Below are positions 54,997-64,000 of a stretch of DNA of 64,000 bases, piece after piece; the stretch's first letter is position 1, and each line of letters begins with the position of its first letter. Below the pieces are notes generated by a model. That model was given only the letters and a program-made list of their open reading frames with translations. It was not told the DNA's origin and did not search any database. The translations under genes and the position numbers were made by a program. Source of the DNA: Primula veris (taxonomy: Eukaryota > Streptophyta > Magnoliopsida > Ericales > Primulaceae). Location of the stretch: contig OY821743.1 of the NCBI GenBank assembly GCA_963682055.1, forward strand, positions 31,730,702 through 31,794,701. Direction: 5' to 3'.

Positions 54997-56213
54997 TGTT
55001 GAACCATGAGTTCAATCATTGATTTTGATTATACGTTTGATTATGTATTAATGATTTTACGATTTCTCTATTCGATGCTATAATGCTTTGTCTTTTCCAA
55101 AAATAGAAAATGTATATTTCAGGACTTTAAAATGATAGAGCATTCGATAACGAAGACAACAGTTCAAACGGAAGTAAATTTAAAGTCCGAACAAGCAAGT
55201 TACGAGCATTTCAAAGTCGAAAGTTCAATACATAAATCTCCAGAAGACACCCACCAGTGGGTATACAGAACCCACCAGTGGGTCAATGTTCCAGAACCAA
55301 GCAAGATTTCACCCACCAATGGGTCAGAAGACACCCACCGGTGGGTCAAAGTGCAGATGAAAAAAAAACAACTTTTTAGTTTTTTCAAAAAGTGGCTTTA
55401 CCCAATTGATAAAACACTCAACCACTTAAAACGGTCATATAATACCCACTGGACATTTTGGAGCTAATAAAACCCACAAAATACCTCTTCAAACACAATC
55501 AATTCATCATCTTTCAACCTCTATCTATAAAAAACCCAAAATCACCATTTTGGAGAAAAAAGTTCGAAAAAGAGAAAAATTAAGGAGAAAACGATTCAAG
55601 CTCAAACCAATATCAAATATCATCAAATATCATAAATTAGCTTATTTAGAAGCAATCAAATTGTGATTGTTGTTTTATTATTCGATAAATTTGTAAAGAG
55701 CAAATTATAAGCTCATTTGTGAGTGAGTGTTTGGGTAGAAGCTTTTAAGCCAAAGTGTTGGTTAAAAGCTCTAGGTTAAACACTTGGGTACTCATATAGT
55801 GAGGGGGAGTCGTTGACTCGTAAACGTGTTCTCTTGCACTTGTATCAAGAGTAGGAACCTCGGGTAGAGGGTGAGCAAATCGATTGATTAGCTCGGTAGA
55901 ATTTGTAATATCGGGAAGAAGATTTTTAGTGAAATACTCGGTAGCTTGAATACCGAGGAGAGGACGTAGACGGGTTTGCCGAACCTCTATATATCGTGGT
56001 GTCAATCTCTTCCCTTACTATTTACTTTCCGCAACTTATATTTTTGTGATTGTGCGCATGTTTCAATTTATTCATACAATATCATCGCATATTTATTATC
56101 GTAAATATATATTGAGCTAGTTGGGTTGTTAGTTGCGCTTAGAATTTTAATTCTGCGAAAAACGCCTAAAACCTTATTCACCCCCCTCTAAGGTTTAGCC
56201 GCACGGGCCAACA
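54997..56213 (+). mobile_element. Solo LTR of another LTR retrotransposon (Copia/Sirevirus-like)
   Basis: 1217 bp, starting TGTTGAACC and ending GGGCCAACA, so the tips are TGTTG...CAACA. Flanked by a perfect 5-bp duplication ATAAA (54992-54996 and 56214-56218); the other spacers have one uninterrupted copy at this point. The end contains CACCCCCCTCTAAGG, common at the end of plant Copia LTRs. There are no internal genes, so it probably arose by LTR-LTR recombination. It is not related in sequence to the LTRs of elements 1 and 2. Confidence 0.88.
55249..55346. repeat. Four 14-bp palindromes in the solo LTR
   Basis: ACCCACCAGTGGGT at 55249-55262 and 55270-55283, ACCCACCAATGGGT at 55311-55324, ACCCACCGGTGGGT at 55333-55346. 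The last is a perfect palindrome and the others differ at the centre only. Palindromic repeats in the promoter part of the LTR are described for Sireviruses. Confidence 0.9.
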
Positions 56214-57980
56214 ATAAAGTTCCCCTTTCTGCTAAAAAAAATGACTAGACAAAACTTTGTGTTTGGTGCTTGGGTTAAAAGAGTTACTTCTTCATTATGC
56301 TATGACATGAGTTATGCCTTGAAATGCCGCTTGTTAATCGCCTGAACAAACCAAAATTAAGTAAAAACATATAAACAACAAATACGAGCATAGCCTGGTT
56401 AATCAACAGCTAAGTTTTGTTTTTGGTCAAAACAAACAATACAGTCAATTTAGGCTGTTTATATCAGGTTTGCATGTTTTTCTTCATTTAAATTTATTAG
56501 AAACATATCCCTGCAAAGAAAATATCGGGACAATATCATATGAATTAAATTAATGTTTTATTGCTATTTTACGTTACTAAATTTGTAACTCAATATATAG
56601 CAGTTTAGGTTGCTAATTTCCTTACCAATTTGGAACCATTATCGAAACCATTTAGATATGTTGGTAAGTTCTCACACGTTAAAGACTCAAATTGAAGTTA
56701 TTAAACAGCTTTTTAAAACACTGGATTTAAAAGCAACTACCAAATTAGAGTATAAACACATTTTTTATAAGATGTTTTCACAAGGATGATTTTCATCATA
56801 TTTGAATGAAAAGAAATAGTTTATAGATCATTGTCAAAATGAGAAGTACTTTTTAAGTGGTTTTTCGAATTAAATACAGACATAGAATTCGATGTTACAA
56901 CTGTATTCATGATCACCAATTAAATAATAATTCTTGTATTTTTTTTATCGCTAAAACTTTTGGAAAACCACTCAGAGTTGATGAACCAGCAACAATGTTA
57001 TTTTAACGTGGTTTAGCACATATATGTGTGAAGTTGATCTATCTAACTCGGAGAGTTAATTAGAAGGACTAGAATTCGACATGATGAAGATGGGAAATTT
57101 TGATAATATAATGAGTATGAAATCTACCAAGTTATTGTTTTTATTTCTACGTCATCAAAAATTTAAGTGGCATTTTTGCTTTTGTGAAATTAAACGAGGT
57201 TAGGGGTGTCAATTTTACTCGGTACGACCCGACCCAATGGTTTTTGGGTATTCGGGTAGTGGTTTTGGCGAGTCTCTCATCATCTACGGGTCGGGTAGGT
57301 CTATATAGTTTTTTTATTTATTTTACACAACCCATACCCGTATATATAATGCGTCTAACGGTTCTCGATGCGGATAAATACCCGCAACTCTTTTAAATTA
57401 AAAAAAAAGATTTAAAAAATGCATAATGTCTCATGTCTTTTTCTAAATACTAAGATCGACTTTTACAAGTAGTAAAACTAATAAGAGTACTATTTAACAA
57501 AACTTATTCTTATTTATTCAGAGAGATACAGCATGCCTAAAATATTGATATGTTACAAAAAGTAAATTGTAAATATAAAGTTGATATCATTACTCTAAGT
57601 AAAACAAATACTAGCGTTATAAATTTATTATGTTGCTATTCATTAATATAAAGTAAATGCCAAAAAAGTAATACTTTTTAAAACTTTTTCCAAAAAAACA
57701 CAACACCAAACATTTCATTACATTTACTTTATACTTTCTCTCTTTAAAAATCACAACACTCCTCTTGAACTCGATCTTTTCTCAACCAAAATTTATATAT
57801 ATACTCCGATCCACCACTTTTTCATGGGTTGGCGGCAACAGTAGTGTTCCGCCGAAGCTCCGATGAGATCGTCAGGGCTCGGCGATCTGCCACCGCCACC
57901 CCCACTCAAAAAAAATCAAAAATTCATAAAATTTGAAAAAAAATCACAAAAGATTCAATAACATTAAATAAATTCAAAAA

Positions 57981-59150
57981 ATTGTGTATACATTATTTTG
58001 GATGGGTATGCACTATTCTGTAATGTGTGTAAAATTTCGTGGATGTGCATACTTTTCGGAATTGTGTATGCAATTTCATGGATATGTATACACTTTTTCG
58101 GAATTGTTTAGGCACTTTTCGGATTGTGTATGCATTTTTTGAATTATGTATGTACTTTTCGCATTGTGTATGCGCTTTTCGCATTGTGTATGCACTCTTT
58201 TGGAATGTGTATGCAATTTCGTTGATGTGTTTACACTTTTTCAGATTGTGTATGAACATTTTGGAATTGTTTATGCAATTTTCGGGATTGTGTATGCACT
58301 TTTCGGATTGTGTATACTCTTTATGGATTGTGTATTATTGTGTATGCGCTTTTATTGATTGTTTATGCAATTTACTCGATTGTGTATGCGTTCCGGATTA
58401 TGTATGTACTTTTTTCGCATGTGTATGGACTTTTCTCGATTGTGTAACCATTTTTATGGATTGTGTTTGCACTTTGTATATTGGTTATGTACTTTTTTTA
58501 TTGTGTATTCACTTTTTTTTTTATTGTGTTTACACTTTTTTTGACTTGTTTTTTGAATTTTTATATTTTTTAGATTTTTTTTTATTTTTATTTTTTTTTA
58601 AGTGAAGGTTGGAGATTATGTATGTAAATTTTTTATATTGTGTATGCATCTTTTCACCATTATGTATGCACATTTTTTGGATTATATATGCACGTATATT
58701 TTCGCGATTGTTTATGCACATTTTTATTATGTATACACCCTTTGCGTTGTGTATGGACTTTTTACATTGTTTATGCATTTTATTGCATTGTGTATACACT
58801 TCTCTTAATGTATATGCATTTTTCTAGATATACATGTACTTTATCGGATTGTATATGCACTTTTTCCGTATTTTGTAGGCATTTTTCTGAGTGTGTATGC
58901 ATTTTTCGTATTATGTATACATCTTTTTCATGCTTGTTTATGCATAATTTTTGGATTGTGTGTGAACATTTTTCACGATTGTGTATGCGTGTTTTTTTTA
59001 ATTGTGTATACACTTTTTATGGATTGTAGATGCATATTTTTTAGATTTTATATGCTACTTTTTTATTGTGTATGCACATTTTTTTATTGAATATACACCT
59101 TTTTAGGACTGTGTAGTAATTCTTTTTTGGATTGTAAATGCATTTTTCTC
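57981..59150. repeat. Degenerate ~20-bp minisatellite, copy 4
   Basis: Same monomer (near GATTGTGTATGCACTTTTCG), closest to copy 3. Long open frames over it are repeat artefacts. Confidence 0.9.
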
Positions 59151-59500
59151 GATTTCTTTATTTTGACCTGTTTTTTTTTAAAATTTTTTTTTGAGTTTTT
59201 TGAATTTTTTGATTTTGATTTTGATTTTTTTGAAATTTTGAATTTATTTTAAAAAAAGGACTAAACAGAACTTTGTGTTTGGTGGTTGGGTTAAAAGAAT
59301 TCCTTCTTCACTATGCTATGACATGAGTTATGGCTAGAAATGTCGCTTGTTAATCGCCTGAACAAACCAAAATTAAGTAAAAACATATAAACAACAAATG
59401 CGAGCATAGCCTGGTTAATCAATAGTCAAGTTTTGTTCTTGGTCAAAACAAACAATACAGTCAAGTTTGGCTGCTTATATCAGGTTTGTATGTGTTTTTT

Positions 59501-60738
59501 CATTTAAATTTATCAGAAACATATCCCTACAAAAAAACAATGTCAGATAAATTATTTTTTGTTGTTATTTAACGTTAAAATTATAGTGGTTGTTGCTAAA
59601 TTAATAACTCAATATATAGCAGTTTATGTTGCTAATTTCCTTACCAATTTGGAGCGGTTATCGAAACCATTTATATACGCCGTTGCTGGTAAGTTGTCAC
59701 ACCTTAAGCCTCAAATTAAAGTTGCTAAAAAACTTTAATTCTAGACATTGGATTTAAATGCAAACTACCAAATCTAATAAACACATTTTTATAAGGTGTT
59801 TTCGCAAGGATGATTTAAATGGAATTTAAATGAAAAGAATATGCTTTATGGATCATTGTCCGATGAGAAGTACTTTGAAGTGGTTTTACGAATTAAATAC
59901 CGAAATAGAATTCGTTACACTTGTTTGGATCACCACACTTATATAATAACTCCTGTATTTTTATTTTATAGCTAGAACTTTTGGGAACCCACTTAGAGTT
60001 GATGAAACAACAATTAACTATGTTATCTTAACCTGGTTTAGCACATATTTGTGTGAAGTTGATCTAACACTAGACTTAACAAGAAGGATTAGAATTCGAC
60101 ATGATGAAGATGGGCGGGTTTTGATAATACAATGAGTATGAAATCTATAAAGTTGATGTTTTTTTTTGCTACAAGTTAGGTCATAAAAAAATTAATGCAG
60201 ATTCAAATAGCTATGAAAATAAACAAAAAACAAGAGAAAAAGCAAAAGAATTTGCCACGAGAAAAGTAGTGTCTCCACGTGCTAGGTAAAGCGTTGGCTC
60301 CCGCCACTGTGTGTATATATGAACTTCTTTAAAAGAATATAAATGAATGATTATTATAAGATATAAAAACAATTAGTATAAGGTAAAATTTAAGATATTA
60401 TCATTGTCCTTTGTATCCTTAATAACTCTTCTGCAAATCATTGTGTTTTTATTACATGGATCAACTCCATTCTACAGTATGATACGAGTGATTGTTCACC
60501 ATATTTAAAAAGTTGAATACCAAATTATAAATACGTAAGAATGGTTCCAATTTCCCATAGCATGTGGACCTCTAAGAAAGGTGTTGGACCTTTCCAATAA
60601 AGATCACATGCAATATTTATACCCAGATTTAGTCAATTCTTTATTTGCGGCTCGCACTACTTCAGATGCATGGTTTTAGTACTAATATATATACCAAGTC
60701 AATGTGTTCAAAACTAAGCCATTCCAACACTATAAATA
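59501..60738 (+). promoter_or_regulatory. Upstream region and promoter of FatB-H (mosaic)
   Basis: TATAAATA at 60731-60738, 151-158 bp before the ATG. From about 60500 the sequence is A-type, with CATGCA and TGCATG. Before that (about 60180-60490) it is closer to the distal promoter of FatB-D (for example AGTATAAGGTAAAATTTAAG and ACATGGATCAACTCCATTC). 59501-60180 is a diverged version of the common spacer with no gene. Confidence 0.65.
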
Positions 60739-60888
60739 CCTTATCATACATAATAATATTCCTTCAAACCAAACATACATCTTTATCTCACTTCACAGTT
60801 CTAAATACTACTTTTTTTGAAATATACTTTTCATCTCTCAAATTTCCTATCTCCTTGAACAAAAATATAATAAAATTACACATTTATA

Positions 60889-62055
60889 ATGGCCACTGCA
60901 CGTACCTTCCTACCGGTGTCATCCATTTCCTTTCAACACGAATCCGATATGAAAACACCACCCAACAAATTTGGATGTTTTACAAATATATCAAAGCCAG
61001 CACCCATAAAAGATTTGAATTTAAAGGCAAGTATTCGGAGGCCGACCAAGATTAGCAGCACCGCGACTAAGACTCGGGGTGATGAGGTGTCATCACCCTC
61101 TTCTTCTTCAACATTGTTCTTGAAACAACTGCAAGATTTGAACATGTTTTTTAGTCCCATAAACCCAATATTTGAGGAGTCTAAGCCAACAGAAGTTTGT
61201 GATAAGGATTTTGTCACTAACTCCGGAAGATTTGTTGAGAATGGTCTTGTTTTCCGCCAAAATTTCTCAATAAGGTCATACGAAATCGGAGCAGATGGAA
61301 GAATCTCTTTGGAGGCTGTGATGAATCATTTACAAGAGGCTGGGCTTAACCATATGAAGCTTACGGGGTTATTAGGAGACGGATTAGGTTCAACGCCTGA
61401 GATGACAAAAAGAAAACTAATTTGGGTGGCAACTAAAGTTCAACTTGTTGTTGATCGTTATCCAACATGGGGTGATGATGTTGTTATCGATAATTGCATT
61501 GTTCCTTCAGGTAAAAACTGCATGCGACGTGATTCTGTAATCCGTGACTGCAAAACAGGCCAGACTTTGATAAGAGCATCAAGTAATTGGGTAATCATGA
61601 ATAAAGAGACAAGAAGATTGTCGAGAATACCGGAAGAAGTTCGAGCAGAAATGAGTCCTTATTTAATGGATGCAGCACCTATTATTGAAGATGATACAAA
61701 CAGGCTACCAAAACTTGATAAAAGCACATCCGATTATGTGGTGTCGGGGTTGAAACCGAGATGGAGCGACCTTGATATTAACCAACATGTTAACAACGCG
61801 AAGTATATTGGGTGGGTGCTTGAGAGTGCCCCTCCTTCGGTTCTTGAAAATCATGAGATTTCGCGTGTGACAATGGAATATAGGAGAGAGTGTCATAGGG
61901 ATGATAAGTTAGATTCCTTGACTGCCGTATGTGGGGGTGTTGATGGCGACTTTTCCGGGTTGAGAAAGGTTGAGTGTAACCATATGCTCAGGCTTAATGT
62001 TGGTGCTGAGGTCATGAAAGCACGAACTGAATGGAGACCGAGAAGCAATTTTTAG
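60889..62055 (+). CDS. FATB: FatB-H: plastid acyl-ACP thioesterase, FatB-like, chimeric 3' end
   Basis: 388 residues. The first ~335 are A-type, with the extra Pro near residue 25 as in FatB-F, Cys for Trp in IDNCIV, CMRRDS, and catalytic Asp296, Asn298, His300, Glu334, Cys335. From CHRDDKLDSLTAV on, the protein changes to a different version (CGGVDGDFSGLRKVECN, HMLRLNVGAEV, tail PRSNF), partly like FatB-E, and the 3' UTR no longer matches the A-type flank. The switch in DNA falls near 61890-61905. The complete frame and promoter suggest a working gene. The cryptic donor of A reads AAGGCAAGT here. Confidence 0.93.
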   Translation: MATARTFLPVSSISFQHESDMKTPPNKFGCFTNISKPAPIKDLNLKASIRRPTKISSTATKTRGDEVSSPSSSSTLFLKQLQDLNMFFSPINPIFEESKPTEVCDKDFVTNSGRFVENGLVFRQNFSIRSYEIGADGRISLEAVMNHLQEAGLNHMKLTGLLGDGLGSTPEMTKRKLIWVATKVQLVVDRYPTWGDDVVIDNCIVPSGKNCMRRDSVIRDCKTGQTLIRASSNWVIMNKETRRLSRIPEEVRAEMSPYLMDAAPIIEDDTNRLPKLDKSTSDYVVSGLKPRWSDLDINQHVNNAKYIGWVLESAPPSVLENHEISRVTMEYRRECHRDDKLDSLTAVCGGVDGDFSGLRKVECNHMLRLNVGAEVMKARTEWRPRSNF

Positions 62056-62985
62056 AAGCTATAGATTACGTTAAAAATCTGTAAATGAATATTAGAATTT
62101 CATTTGTTCTTTGTAATTACATCTAACTATTTGAGATTAGCAATTGCATATATCCTTTTAGCTTCTAGGCCAGGAGTTTATCGGGTATAATCAAGTATAA
62201 CAGATTTCATAACAACTCTATATTCGTGTTTTTTCGTTACTGTCCTAATTTTAAAGGGAAATGATTTGTCAATTAATGTGGGTAACATTCTTCGAAGTTT
62301 CGAACAAATATTATCTAACAACAAATCCATGGTTAGTCTCCAAAGTCTTAAAATAAAAAAAAATCTGGCCAAGGTACGTACCCATTTTATGCTTTATTAC
62401 AGCAAACGAACTCTTCCAACTTGAAGACTTGGCCTTGGTTAGTGTATTTTCCCTTGTTAACTTTAGAATTGTGTTCATTCCAATTTCAATAAAACCGTGA
62501 AAGGCGGTTCAAGTTGCAGACGCAGTCTTCGCTCGAAAGAGTTCTTCAATAGCCTACTTTATAATCTATTCATCCTAAGAGACACATCGTCCAAGAAACT
62601 CGCTTTCAATATATAGGTAACTCCCAAATTATCTTAGAGAACTCACATTCCAAGAAGAACTAATGGTTTGCTAGCTACTGCTTCTTCAAGAGATACAAGA
62701 CAACCTTTCGTTAATGTCTATACAATCCGTGCGAAACATTTCTTTATTGAAATGAAACTCCATCTTCAGTAAAATGCATCTCTCGAATCAGTGTCAATGT
62801 ATCAAAAGTAAATGTAAAATATAACCAAAAACTAATACAGTAGAATTTATCATGTATAGCCACAAACGGAAAGATTCAAACAGTCATGTTCTATGCGCGT
62901 CCTAAAAGAAACACACGGTCAAGTTTGGTTGATTTAGTTTTTTTCTATTAATTTCCGTACGTCATTATTCTTCATACAAATTTAC
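62056..62985. other. 3' flank of FatB-H, no gene recognised
   Basis: Probable 3' UTR in the first ~100 bp, then sequence not seen elsewhere in the window. It does not match the TGACTAAACAGAAC-type spacers. Short open frames such as the minus-strand one at 62178-62372 have no recognisable motif. Confidence 0.55.
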
Positions 62986-62992
62986 GTTCCAT

Positions 62993-63129
62993 ATGAAAAT
63001 TTTCGTTTTTGCACGACACATTGTCATTGACTTCACCTATAAGGCCAATTCTCAATAAAGGGGCGCTGATTATGGAATATTATAATATTGACTCACTCAA
63101 ATAATAGGAAGATCCACCACTATATAATG
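62993..63129 (+). promoter_or_regulatory. Proximal promoter of FatB-I
   Basis: TATATAATGG at about 63121, 79 bp before the ATG. Nearly identical to 24628-24832 before FatB-D; upstream of 62990 the two loci share nothing obvious. Confidence 0.6.
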
Positions 63130-63199
63130 GTTTCCTAAACAACATATTTCTTCATCCTAAAATCTCTCTTGAGCTCTCTCTGTCAAAACAATTTTAAAC

Positions 63200-64000
63200 A
63201 TGGCCTCTACTGGTACAATAGTTCCAATGGCATCAATCCCTTTTCCAGTCCAAACCTCAAAATCTGCCCTTGTAAGAAGTTCATACTTTAAAACTAATGT
63301 GCGGAACCCTACCAAGATAAACAGCAAATCTTTAAAGACTAGGGATGGTGAGGTTTCATCCCCTTCTTCTTCATCGTCATCCTCGTCCGTAAGTTTTTTG
63401 AAGCAACTTACGGATTGGAATACGACCTTTAGTCCCAATAAATTATTCGAAGATACCAAGCAAACACATATAAACGATGACAATGATATGCTTGTTGGAA
63501 GGCTTGTAGAGAACGGTCTTGTTTTTAGACAAAACTTCTCAATTAGATCATACGAAATAGGGGCTGATGGTACGGTGTCTTTGGAGGCTTTGATGAATCA
63601 GTTGCAAGAAGCGGGGCTTAACCACCTGAAGCTTACAGGGCTTCTTGGTGACGGGCTTGGCTCAACTCCCGAAATGAACAAAAGAAAGCTAATTTGGGTG
63701 GCCACAAAAGTACAACTTGCGATTGATTCTTATCCAACGTGGGGCGATGATGTTGTTATTGACAACTGGATAGTTCCCTCAGGGAAAAACTGTATGCGTC
63801 GCGATTCTGTAATCCGGGATGCTAAAACTGGCAAAGCCTTAATAAGGGCATCAAGTAACTGGGTGATAATGAATAAGGAGACGCGTAGATTGTCAAGAAT
63901 CCCTGAAGAAGTTCAAGAAGAAATGAGTCCGTATTTAAAGGATGCAACACCTATCATAAACGACGATGCCATGAAGCTACAAAAACTTGACAAAGACACG
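63200..64000 (+). CDS. FATB: FatB-I: FatB-like thioesterase, D-type, cut off by window end
   Basis: The first 267 codons of a near-duplicate of FatB-D, with the same ATG context and no length change over 801 bp. No stop is seen. Differences from D include Ser for Tyr near residue 29, Thr for Lys in the GADGKVSLEA block, Asn for Thr in PEMTKRKL and Gln for Arg in PEEVREE; the last two alter strongly conserved positions. Trp190 and CMRRDS are kept. The catalytic Asp/Asn/His and Glu/Cys residues lie past the window end, so integrity cannot be judged. Confidence 0.88.
   Translation, partial: MASTGTIVPMASIPFPVQTSKSALVRSSYFKTNVRNPTKINSKSLKTRDGEVSSPSSSSSSSSVSFLKQLTDWNTTFSPNKLFEDTKQTHINDDNDMLVGRLVENGLVFRQNFSIRSYEIGADGTVSLEALMNQLQEAGLNHLKLTGLLGDGLGSTPEMNKRKLIWVATKVQLAIDSYPTWGDDVVIDNWIVPSGKNCMRRDSVIRDAKTGKALIRASSNWVIMNKETRRLSRIPEEVQEEMSPYLKDATPIINDDAMKLQKLDKDT

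Larger units (their letters stand above)
54778..59500. repeat. Inter-gene spacer, copy 4, with solo LTR
   Basis: No gene seen. Same order as copies 2 and 3, interrupted at 54997-56213 by a solo LTR. The TGACTAGACAAAAC repeat (from about 56240), the segment from 56590, the TTAGGGGTGTCAATTTTAC block (57200), A-rich run, minisatellite, T-rich run and second repeat (59260-59500) follow. Beyond about 59500 the sequence leaves the A-type pattern and is diverged up to about 60490. Confidence 0.83.

Noticed and set aside
1..64000. CRISPR arrays, bacterial operons, riboswitches
   Set aside because: The sequence is a plant nuclear genome. The regular repeats are degenerate head-to-tail minisatellites without unique spacers.

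Overview
This window reads as nuclear DNA of a flowering plant, most likely a eudicot. It is AT-rich. It holds plastid-type acyl-ACP thioesterase (FatB family) genes with TATA boxes and chloroplast-targeting N-termini, Copia retrotransposons of Sirevirus type, and small plant DNA transposons (CACTA, MULE, hAT, Stowaway types). The plant family cannot be fixed from the sequence alone.

The core is a tandem array of nine FatB-like genes, all on the + strand and all with uninterrupted reading frames. They are called A to I here: A 3785-4945, B 16227-17387, C 21778-22938 (one nonsense codon), D 24833-25975, E 31251-32372, F 39115-49217 (split by a retrotransposon), G 53617-54777, H 60889-62055, I 63200 to beyond the window end. 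A, C, F, G and H form one very similar subgroup, D and I a second, and B and E stand apart. Canonical FatB genes have introns, so an intronless array points to a retrocopied founder that then amplified in tandem. All members lack the hydrophobic segment and the tryptophan/proline/arginine-rich motif that normally sit between transit peptide and catalytic domain.

Region by region: 1-3784 is a repeated spacer with a minisatellite and the promoter of A. A is followed by a 10.06-kb Sirevirus-like Copia element (5725-15782) with 5-bp target duplication, a nonsense codon in gag-pol and an intact extra ORF. B, a minisatellite spacer, C, a spacer without minisatellite and D follow. 25976-31250 and 32373-38800 are flanks of D and E. 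They share a duplicated segment into which a MULE-type element (one copy) and a hAT-like element (other copy) inserted separately. F carries a second, very young Copia element (39554-48487) with intact gag-pol but a mostly deleted extra ORF. G and H are separated by another minisatellite spacer interrupted by a solo LTR (54997-56213). H is a mosaic gene, and I runs off the window.

The intact genes (A, B, D, E, G, H and probably I) keep the catalytic Asp/Asn/His and Glu/Cys positions of plant acyl-ACP thioesterases. They would be expected to release free fatty acids from acyl-ACP in plastids, but with altered substrate-pocket residues. The array is being shaped by unequal exchange, gene conversion and retrotransposon insertion. 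The window starts inside a spacer and ends inside a gene, so the array extends beyond both edges.
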